Source: Thalassospiraceae bacterium
Lineage (GTDB): Bacteria; Pseudomonadota; Alphaproteobacteria; Rhodospirillales; Magnetovibrionaceae
Direction: 5' to 3'
DNA length: 9,393 bases
NCBI GenBank assembly: GCA_030637845.1
Contig: DAOWFT010000059.1
Coordinates: forward strand, 1 to 9,393
Part shown: one piece after another, positions 1 to 5,995 of the stretch
Position numbering within the stretch: the stretch's first letter is position 1
Layout: each line of letters begins with the position of its first letter
Program-made: the position numbers and the translations under genes
Notes under the pieces: generated by a model
Told to the model about the DNA's origin: nothing
What the model saw: only the letters and a program-made list of their open reading frames with translations
Databases searched by the model: none

Positions 1-63
1 ACCGAACTTCACCGAATTCTGGATTTGGCAAAAAATCTTTAGGCAAAAACTTTTAACCGGCGT

Positions 64-2427
64 TTACCCGCACTTGGAATAGCCGCAACTCAAACACGTA
101 TCGCATCCTTCTTGTCTTATTAGTGTCGGCTGGGCGCATTTGGGACAAGTTTTGCCCATGTGTGCGGGTGCTTGCCCATCATCAACGCCTGTCTGCGGGC
201 TCATGTTGACCACTTTTGCTTCCGGCTCTGTTTCAGGGGCAAAATGCCCATCCCCTTTAAGAAATTTTATGCTGGTAAGATGCTGTTCAATAACGCCGCC
301 GATGGCCGCCAACAATGATGGGACATATTTACCGCCCATCCAGTGACCGCCACGCGGGTCAAACACCGCTTTTAATTCTTCGACCACGAACGAAATATCG
401 CCGCCACGCCTAAACACCGCCGAAATCATGCGGGTAAGGGCCACTATCCAGGCAAAATGTTCGACATCTTTTGAATTGATAAATATTTCAAACGGACGCT
501 CACGACCATTATCATCAATTATGTCGTTTAGGGTTATGTAAAGCGCGTGCTCGCTTTCCGGCCAGCGCAATTTATAGGTATGACCCTTAAGCCCACCCGG
601 ACGTTCTAGAATTTCGGTCAAATGATGGATATTAGACGGGGCGTTTTCATCCTTGCGCGGAGCCGTGGCAATTGGTTTATCAAACGGCAGCGTCTGCTGC
701 TCAGGGGCAGACTTGGTTTTTTCTTCTTTGCGTTCCAACACCGCCCCGGTCACATCGTTGGGGCGATAAGTGGTGCAGCCTTTCAGGCCAAGGTCATAAG
801 CCTCCATATAAATATCCTTGAAATCATCAAACGGTATTTCTTCGGGCACGTTGATGGTTTTGGAAATGGAGCTATCGACGTATTTTTGTACCGCGGCCTG
901 CATTACCAGATGGTCGCTGGGGCTAAGGTGCTGAACATCAACAAACGCGTCTGTTAATTTAGCGTCTTCGCCTTTAATTTTTTTGTAAAGACGGTAAGCA
1001 TAATCGGTAACGTCTTCTTCCTTGCGGCTGCCGTCTGGTTGCATAACGTAACGGGTGTATTTGAAACTAAACACCGGCTCCAGCCCGCTGGATACGTTAT
1101 CGGCAAAAATGGAAATGGTTCCGGTTGGCGCGATGGAGGTAATAAGGGCGTTGCGAATGCCGTGTTTTTTAATTTCCGCCTGCACATCCGCATCAAGGCG
1201 TTTTATCATTTCACCATTTAGGTAAAGGTCTGCATCATAAAGCGGGAATGCACCTTTTTCAGCCGCCAGCTCAGTCGATGCCATGTAGGCAGCGCGCTCG
1301 ATGGTAGCCATCCATGTTTTGGTTAGTTCTACCGCCCGGGCCGAACCATAACGCGCGCCCACCATAATAAGTGCATCGCCCAGCCCGGTAATGCCAAGCC
1401 CAATGCGGCGCTTTGCCTTGGCTTCATTTTCTTGTTCAACCAAGGGAAAGTTTGAAACATCAATTACGTTGTCCATCATGCGCACGGATGTGCCTACAAG
1501 CTTGGCCAGCGCATCGGTATTGATGGCCCCATCGTCAGCAAACGGGTTTTCAACCATACGCGCCAGATTTATCGAACCCAAAAGACAGGCCCCATAGGGC
1601 GGCAATGGCTGTTCGCCACAGGGGTTGGTCGCCGATATTGTTTCGCAGTAATTTAAATTATTCAGCCGGTTTATGCGGTCAATGAATATTACGCCGGGTT
1701 CGGCATAGGCATAAGTTGCACGCATGATTTTATCCCACAGCTCGCGCGCGGGAACAGATTTAAAAACAGCGCCATCATAAACAAGATCCCAATTGTCACC
1801 TGCCTTGACCGCATCCATGAACGGGTCGCTCACCAGAACCGAAAGGTTGAACATACGCAGACGACCCGGTTCTTGTTTTGCTTCGATAAACGTCTCAATA
1901 TCCGGATGATCGCACCTCAACACGCCCATCATCGCACCACGCCGCGATCCCGCGCTCATTATTGTGCGGCACATGGAATCCCACACATCCATAAACGAAA
2001 GCGGGCCCGAGGCATCGGCGCCTATTTTTTTAACCAGCGCGCCCTTGGGCCTGAGGGTGGAAAAATCATAACCAATGCCACCGCCCTGCTGCATGGTAAG
2101 GGCGGCTTCTTTTAAGGAATCAAAAATTCCCTCCATGGAATCGGGGATTTCGCCCATGACGAAACAGTTAAACAGCGTCACCTTACGCTTGGCCCCGGCA
2201 CCAGCCATGATGCGGCCGGCCGGCAGGAATTTGAAATCCTTCAACGCTTCATAAAATTCAGCTTCCCATTTTTGTGGGTCGAGCTCAGTTTCGGCAATGG
2301 CGTTTGCGACGCGAGCCCAGGTATCATCAACGGTTTTATCTATTGCATCGCCGTCCGGTGATTTCAGGCGATATTTCATATCCCAGATGTGCTGGGAAAT
2401 TGATGACTGCTGAGATGTATTCGACAT
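64..2427 (-). CDS. nrdJ: Adenosylcobalamin-dependent (class II) ribonucleotide reductase
   Basis: Reduces ribonucleotides to deoxyribonucleotides in the cytoplasm, using adenosylcobalamin to make the thiyl radical, so it needs no oxygen or second subunit. The 787-residue product is complete. Visible features: the redox-pair cysteines C88 (LFNC) and C281 (GACLLGS), 11 residues after the radical cysteine C270 in NPCGEQ, whose N268 and E272 are the usual active-site partners; the phosphate-binding PTGTIS at 434-439; a TSCPD-type domain at about 611-715; and a C-terminal cysteine-rich tail (C761, C764, C775, C778, C781, C786, ending CGYSKCG) that in class II enzymes forms a zinc finger and re-reduces the active site. 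No N-terminal ATP-cone is recognisable; the catalytic part starts within the first 70 residues. The ATG at 2427 has only a weak purine-rich upstream stretch. It is a single gene, not obviously joined to plsC 265 nt upstream. The family call is very secure. Confidence 0.97.
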   Translation of the reverse strand: MSNTSQQSSISQHIWDMKYRLKSPDGDAIDKTVDDTWARVANAIAETELDPQKWEAEFYEALKDFKFLPAGRIMAGAGAKRKVTLFNCFVMGEIPDSMEGIFDSLKEAALTMQQGGGIGYDFSTLRPKGALVKKIGADASGPLSFMDVWDSMCRTIMSAGSRRGAMMGVLRCDHPDIETFIEAKQEPGRLRMFNLSVLVSDPFMDAVKAGDNWDLVYDGAVFKSVPARELWDKIMRATYAYAEPGVIFIDRINRLNNLNYCETISATNPCGEQPLPPYGACLLGSINLARMVENPFADDGAINTDALAKLVGTSVRMMDNVIDVSNFPLVEQENEAKAKRRIGLGITGLGDALIMVGARYGSARAVELTKTWMATIERAAYMASTELAAEKGAFPLYDADLYLNGEMIKRLDADVQAEIKKHGIRNALITSIAPTGTISIFADNVSSGLEPVFSFKYTRYVMQPDGSRKEEDVTDYAYRLYKKIKGEDAKLTDAFVDVQHLSPSDHLVMQAAVQKYVDSSISKTINVPEEIPFDDFKDIYMEAYDLGLKGCTTYRPNDVTGAVLERKEEKTKSAPEQQTLPFDKPIATAPRKDENAPSNIHHLTEILERPGGLKGHTYKLRWPESEHALYITLNDIIDDNGRERPFEIFINSKDVEHFAWIVALTRMISAVFRRGGDISFVVEELKAVFDPRGGHWMGGKYVPSLLAAIGGVIEQHLTSIKFLKGDGHFAPETEPEAKVVNMSPQTGVDDGQAPAHMGKTCPKCAQPTLIRQEGCDTCLSCGYSKCG

Positions 2428-2469
2428 GGGGTTTTTGTTCTTTTTTCTGAAAATTGGCTCGCGTTAAGC

Positions 2470-2499
2470 ATTTTAGTCCCACCAAGGGGCTACAAGCAA
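2470..2499 (-). promoter_or_regulatory. Candidate nrdJ promoter
   Basis: On the minus strand TTGCTT (2499-2494) is followed after 18 nt by TAAAAT (2475-2470), resembling a sigma-70 -35/-10 pair, and would give a leader of roughly 35 nt before the nrdJ ATG. A 7-bp inverted repeat with one mismatch (TAGTCCC / GGGGCTA, 2474-2492) fills the spacer and touches the -10 element, so it could be an operator. This rests on visual matching only. Confidence 0.35.
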
Positions 2500-2601
2500 G
2501 AAATGTTCCTGTTATGTTTCCACCACCTTATCCATAGCCCGCGCCTGCGAGCGGATGGCCGGAAGCCCAGAGAGGCAACATTTTTCCTTATTTTCAAGGA
2601 G

Positions 2602-2674
2602 TTTTCCCCATGTCCCACAGGACAGATATCCACAATGATAGTTATCCATAGGGATGTGCACAGGGTTATACACA
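2602..2674 (+). promoter_or_regulatory. DnaA-box-like cluster upstream of nrdJ
   Basis: Matches to the DnaA box (TTWTNCACA), all read in plus orientation: TTATACACA at 2666-2674 is exact; ATATCCACA at 2626-2634, TTATCCATA at 2642-2650 and TTTTCCCCA at 2602-2610 have one mismatch; ATGTGCACA at 2654-2662 and TGTCCCACA at 2611-2619 have two. The last three right-hand boxes are exactly 12 bp apart and share CAYAGGG (2647, 2659, 2671). An additional TTATCCATA lies at 2528-2536, closer to nrdJ, and an AT-rich patch lies at about 2578-2597. The cluster sits between the plsC stop and the nrdJ start, so it is positioned to act on nrdJ transcription. DnaA control of ribonucleotide reductase genes is known from the E. 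coli nrdAB promoter; applying it here is inference. Confidence 0.55.
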
Positions 2675-2680
2675 GGGGGA
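2645..2680 (+). repeat. Three 12-bp iteron-like repeats
   Basis: Three consecutive 12-bp units each contain CAYAGGG in the same place: CATAGGG at 2647-2653, CACAGGG at 2659-2665 and CACAGGG at 2671-2677. The sequence before each core resembles the 5' half of a DnaA box. The units lie just downstream of the plsC stop codon in non-coding sequence. Confidence 0.6.
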
Positions 2681-2692
2681 TTTAGGGGGTGA

Positions 2693-3442
2693 TTATTGCG
2701 GCGGTGAAGGCAGCGCGTGGGGGTTTTCCGCCCGACCCTCATCGGCAAGGCGCAAACAAGCCCCTTCGATTTCTGACTGAAGCCGGCTCATGAATTCTTT
2801 TCTGTCCAACCCCGGAGGGATGGGTTTTATAAATTCAATGGTGATTGTTCCTGGACGCTTTAAAAAACTGCGCCGCTGCCAGAAAAGTCCGGAATTAAGC
2901 GCCACCGGAACCACCGGAACGTTTGCGCTTTTATAAATTGCCGCAATCCCCGGGTTGTAGGGTTTGTTGGCACCGGGGGCGGTTCTGGTTCCTTCGGGAA
3001 AAATTATTATACTGCGCCCCAGCGACAATGCATTGCCCACATCTTTTATCATTCCCTTTAGCGCCTTGGCCCCGCCCTTACGATCAATGGGAATTGCACC
3101 GGCACGGGAAATTACCCAGCCAAAAAAAGGTATCATCACCAGTTCTTGTTTAAGTACAAAAACCGCATCATCAATGTATTGATGAAAAATACCGGTATCC
3201 CATGCCGACTGATGTTTGCCGGCAAATATAGCCGGGCCGTCAGGAATATTTTCCAGACCGACAACCTTGTGCTTCAGTCCCGTAACCACGCGCAACTGCC
3301 AAAGCAATACGCTGGTCCATGCCCTTAGTGCGCTTTGCATGAAATTTCGGGGAAAAATAATCAACGGTGTTAAGCCAATTGCAAAAACTATGCAGGTAGC
3401 AAAAAACAGAAAATTATAAATAAGTGAGCGCAAGGCAATCAT
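2693..3442 (-). CDS. plsC: 1-acyl-sn-glycerol-3-phosphate acyltransferase
   Basis: Transfers an acyl chain to the 2-position of lysophosphatidic acid, giving phosphatidic acid for membrane phospholipid synthesis at the inner membrane. The 249-residue length is normal for PlsC. The LPLAT motifs appear in order: HQSAWD (H77 and D82, the catalytic HX4D), PIDRKG at 118-123, FPEGTR at 148-153 (acceptor binding) and VPVVPVA at 175-181. An N-terminal hydrophobic segment, about residues 8-30, should anchor it. It is the last gene of the ftsE-ftsX-YdcF-plsC cluster, starting 24 nt after the preceding stop. Upstream of the ATG lies AGAAGG, about 14 nt away, with a small GGTT/AACC hairpin in between that could shorten the effective spacing. 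Other LPLAT members (for example lyso-ornithine-lipid acyltransferase) share these motifs, so substrate specificity is inferred. Confidence 0.92.
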   Translation of the reverse strand: MIALRSLIYNFLFFATCIVFAIGLTPLIIFPRNFMQSALRAWTSVLLWQLRVVTGLKHKVVGLENIPDGPAIFAGKHQSAWDTGIFHQYIDDAVFVLKQELVMIPFFGWVISRAGAIPIDRKGGAKALKGMIKDVGNALSLGRSIIIFPEGTRTAPGANKPYNPGIAAIYKSANVPVVPVALNSGLFWQRRSFLKRPGTITIEFIKPIPPGLDRKEFMSRLQSEIEGACLRLADEGRAENPHALPSPPQ

Positions 3443-3466
3443 GTTGGTTTTTTTAACCTTCTACAC

Positions 3467-4108
3467 TTAACTTTTTATTCTTGGTGGAACCATAAGCACC
3501 TTGCGAAATAAATGCCTTAGCCACGCTAAAATAAACTTGTTGTATTCAGACACTATCAAATCAGTAGTACCGGGCCATATCCACCATTTTTCCTGTTTTA
3601 CAAAATCAGAAAATACCGGATGCGGAATAATTTTTATTTTCTTCATGGTGTTGTTAAATTCAAGCATGGCGCGGGGCATATGATAGGCCGAGGTTACCAA
3701 CCTGATGCTTTTAACTTTGTTATCGCTGGCCCAAGCATAAGTTTCTCGTGCATTATCGATGGTGTCTTCTGCATGGCCGATACCGATGCAACAAGAAAGC
3801 TCTTGTGGGTTTTGCTGGGATAACTTCAACAGGGTTGATACATCGACCCCTTTGTAAACACCGGAAACAAACATTTTGCTGGCAAGGCCGTCCGACAACA
3901 ATGCAATGCCCTGATCCAATCGCCCCCTGCCCCCGGTAAGAACCGCTATGGCATCGGTTTTGCTGGTTGTGTCTTCAACCGCAACCGGAATAGACGTGGC
4001 ATACATATACAATCCGCCCGCCCAAAAAGTTACCGAAAAACCAATTAAAAAAAACAGTGTCTTAACTGCCCTGCTGGAACCGCGATGATATATTGAATAT
4101 TTCGCCAT
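3467..4108 (-). CDS. YdcF/ElyC-family (DUF218) membrane-anchored protein
   Basis: Member of the DUF218 family, which includes SanA, ElyC and YdcF of E. coli. Family members are linked to envelope integrity, but no reaction is established. Residues numbered from the ATG: one N-terminal membrane segment at about 17-38, then the DUF218 domain with DAIAVLTGGRGR at 52-63, DTIDNARET at 115-123 and the LVTSAYHMPRA strand-helix at 138-148, all typical of the family. With a short positively charged N-terminus the domain should face the periplasm. The start is ambiguous: the ATG at 4108 shares one base with the ftsX stop (TGATG), while an in-frame GTG at 4111 would overlap by four bases and add one residue. 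Both imply translational coupling to ftsX. Position between ftsX and plsC supports an envelope role, by inference. Confidence 0.88.
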   Translation of the reverse strand: MAKYSIYHRGSSRAVKTLFFLIGFSVTFWAGGLYMYATSIPVAVEDTTSKTDAIAVLTGGRGRLDQGIALLSDGLASKMFVSGVYKGVDVSTLLKLSQQNPQELSCCIGIGHAEDTIDNARETYAWASDNKVKSIRLVTSAYHMPRAMLEFNNTMKKIKIIPHPVFSDFVKQEKWWIWPGTTDLIVSEYNKFILAWLRHLFRKVLMVPPRIKS

Positions 4109-5007
4109 CACAGCATCCCCGCAAGATTACGCATTACCGTTGCCCGGGCCGTCCACCATGCAAGCAGGGCAGATGCAAACGGCAGCACCAACAATGAAAT
4201 CCAGCCAACACCACCAAGGGATATTTCCGGCAAAAGCCCCTGCTCAATCCGCCCGGCGACAAGCCCCAATGCCAACAGTGTTGGCAGCGCAAGACCAAGC
4301 CCGATTATACCGCCCTTGAAACCAAGGGCCATTGCCCGCCATGCGAACTGATCGGCTATGTAGCTATCATGGGCCCCGGTAAAATGCAGAACCTCGATTG
4401 CTTCACGGTGTACGGCCAGACCGGTTCTGGTGGTAAATACAATAGTAGCCGCCGCAGATGCCAAAATAAGCACCAACACCAAGGCGGCAAAGCCCTCCAT
4501 GGTGCGTATCAACTGCACCAATCTGGCCAGCCACACGCCATGGTCATCAACCACGATGCCGGGCACGGCGGCGCTCAGTTTTTGTTTGAGGACGCGGATA
4601 TCGGGCTTGTTGGCGGGGTTGGTTTCAACATCTATCAATACCGGAAGCGGGACATCACCTGCGATACCTGCGCCCAGCCACGGCTCTAACAATTGCAGTA
4701 CGCGACTTTCAGGGATTACGCTTGACCTTATTATGCCCTTCGTTTCGGAAAGCAAATTAAGGGTGTCCTGTAGCCTGCGAATACTTTTTTCTTTGGCCGC
4801 CTTGTCCAAGCCCGATACCGGCGGCACCTGAACGGTCAATGACGTGCCTATGTCCTTGCTCCATCGCTGAGACATTGAATCGAGGCCCAGCATTCCCGCC
4901 TGCGCCATCGCCGCAAGATACACCATGAACGCAATCAGCCACGGCAAAAAGCGGCTTAGCGCATCACGGTCAAGCGGAAGATCTGTTCTGCGGCGAAACA
5001 TGGACAC
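4108..5007 (-). CDS. ftsX: Cell division protein FtsX, ABC transporter permease-like subunit
   Basis: Integral membrane partner of FtsE. In characterised bacteria FtsEX does not transport a substrate but passes ATP hydrolysis across the inner membrane to activate peptidoglycan hydrolases at the divisome. The 299-residue protein has the FtsX layout: a short basic cytoplasmic N-terminus, TM1 at about 20-42, a periplasmic domain at about 43-168, then TM2 (170-193), TM3 (228-252) and TM4 (264-288). The cytoplasmic segment with LAVHREAIEVLHFTGA (197-212) is the conserved permease stretch that contacts the ATPase. The GTG at 5007 is chosen because AGGA lies 7 nt upstream; the ATG at 5001, in frame, would sit 13 nt away. 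It lies 25 nt downstream of ftsE. The periplasmic hydrolase regulator it would contact is not in this window. Confidence 0.93.
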   Translation of the reverse strand: MSMFRRRTDLPLDRDALSRFLPWLIAFMVYLAAMAQAGMLGLDSMSQRWSKDIGTSLTVQVPPVSGLDKAAKEKSIRRLQDTLNLLSETKGIIRSSVIPESRVLQLLEPWLGAGIAGDVPLPVLIDVETNPANKPDIRVLKQKLSAAVPGIVVDDHGVWLARLVQLIRTMEGFAALVLVLILASAAATIVFTTRTGLAVHREAIEVLHFTGAHDSYIADQFAWRAMALGFKGGIIGLGLALPTLLALGLVAGRIEQGLLPEISLGGVGWISLLVLPFASALLAWWTARATVMRNLAGML

Positions 5008-5032
5008 GATTAAATCCTATTCAATATGCCAT

Positions 5033-5734
5033 TTAATATGTAGGCCCGGAGCCGGGGGTAACGTTTATGCGGCCATCGTTAATGCCGATTACCGGATGGC
5101 CCAGACGCTCAACAATTTTTTCGTTATGGGTGGCAACAACAATTGTGGTTCCAAGTTTGTTTAGCTCTTCAATCAAGTGCATTAATCTGAAGCCCATCCG
5201 ATCGTCCACATTACCGGTGGGTTCATCGGCGAGCAAAAGTCGCGGTCTGGCGATTACCGCGCGGGCAATGGATGCACGTTGTTTTTGCCCGCCGGAAAGA
5301 GTTGGTGGACGGGCGTGCATATGATTTTCAAGACCAACCCAGGCCAACAATTCAACAACGTGGCGCTGAACCTCGTCTTCCTTGACCCGGGCAACCCTGA
5401 GCGGTAGCGCTACGTTGTCAAAGGTCGAAAGATGATCAAGCAGGCGATAATCCTGAAACACCACACCTATTGAACGGCGCAGTGCCGGTAGTTCGTCTCT
5501 GGGCGTGGTCGCAACGTCCATACCAAACAGATGCACCAGCCCACGCGATGGGCGATGGGCAAGATAAAGCAGTTTCAACAATGATGATTTACCCGCCCCC
5601 GATGGGCCGACCAGAAAATGATACGACCCCGGTTGCAGCTCGAGCTTTACATCCTGCAAAACCTCGGGCCCAAGACCGTAGCGCAGGCCGACATTTTCGA
5701 ATCTCGCTATGGGAATGGTGGGATCAAAGTTCAC
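5033..5734 (-). CDS. ftsE: Cell division ATP-binding protein FtsE
   Basis: Cytoplasmic ABC-type ATPase that pairs with FtsX at the divisome. The 233-residue protein has all ABC elements in order: Walker A GPSGAGKS at 43-50, Q-loop Q94 (VVFQDYRLL), signature LSGGQ at 146-150, Walker B LLLADEP at 166-172 with catalytic E171, and the switch histidine H203 (VVATHN). FQDYRLL and DEPTGNVD are characteristic of FtsE within the ABC superfamily, and ftsX follows directly, which makes the call secure. The start is a GTG at 5734: GGGG lies 6 nt upstream and no ATG occurs early in the frame. It is the first gene of a four-gene cluster whose promoter should lie in 5735-5900. Confidence 0.95.
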   Translation of the reverse strand: MNFDPTIPIARFENVGLRYGLGPEVLQDVKLELQPGSYHFLVGPSGAGKSSLLKLLYLAHRPSRGLVHLFGMDVATTPRDELPALRRSIGVVFQDYRLLDHLSTFDNVALPLRVARVKEDEVQRHVVELLAWVGLENHMHARPPTLSGGQKQRASIARAVIARPRLLLADEPTGNVDDRMGFRLMHLIEELNKLGTTIVVATHNEKIVERLGHPVIGINDGRINVTPGSGPTY

Positions 5735-5784
5735 TTTTGGCCCCTTTCGTTCACAGGTTTGTTACTGGAATCGTTATATTAAGC

Positions 5785-5802
5785 ATTTTATCAAGATAAA
5801 AT
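5785..5802. promoter_or_regulatory. 18-bp AT-rich inverted repeat in the divergent spacer
   Basis: Perfect 8-bp arms (ATTTTATC / GATAAAAT) flank an AA centre, about 50 nt upstream of the ftsE GTG. The short centre and lack of a following T-run argue against a terminator, while the symmetry and position suggest a dimer-binding operator. A TAATAT -10-like hexamer for ftsE lies just downstream on the minus strand, so the repeat would overlap the expected -35 region. I do not recognise the regulator. Confidence 0.4.
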
Positions 5803-5901
5803 ACCGCTCGCTCGTTGCTACGATGGCACGGGGCAAAGGCCAAAGTCTAGGCCCAGACAATGGGTCTTTAAATATAATTGCCTTTGCTTACTTGGCCTTG
5901 C

Positions 5902-5930
5902 TTGCCTTGGGGCAGGTGACAGCTTATAAA
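5902..5930 (+). promoter_or_regulatory. Candidate promoter for the zinc-ribbon gene
   Basis: TTGCCT (5902-5907) is followed after 17 nt by TATAAA (5925-5930), a reasonable sigma-70-like pair, giving a leader of about 60 nt before the ATG at 5996. It is preceded by a run of CTTG-type short repeats at about 5887-5910. The spacer between ftsE and this gene contains no convincing gene. Confidence 0.35.
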
Positions 5931-5995
5931 TGCAATAAGTTCAAGGTAAAAAGCGTGCACCCTCAAGTTACAATAAGTTACAGCCCGGTTATTAA

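Noticed and set aside
1..63. Terminator or gene end downstream of nrdJ
   Set aside because: Short direct repeats (TTTTTGCC twice on the minus strand) are present, but there is no convincing hairpin with T-run and too little sequence to define a neighbour gene.
2474..2492. Inverted repeat as a transcription terminator for the plsC cluster
   Set aside because: Neither strand has a T-run after the second arm (AAAT on the minus strand, CAAG on the plus strand).
2428..2692. Cobalamin riboswitch upstream of nrdJ
   Set aside because: Expected as a possibility for a B12-dependent enzyme, but no B12-box-like GCCACTG or its complement is visible in the spacer. Riboswitches also normally control the B12-independent isozyme.
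2512..2748. Possible small gene covering the plsC-nrdJ spacer
   Set aside because: No domain, no ribosome binding site, overlap with the plsC end, and the composition is explained by the DnaA-like repeats.
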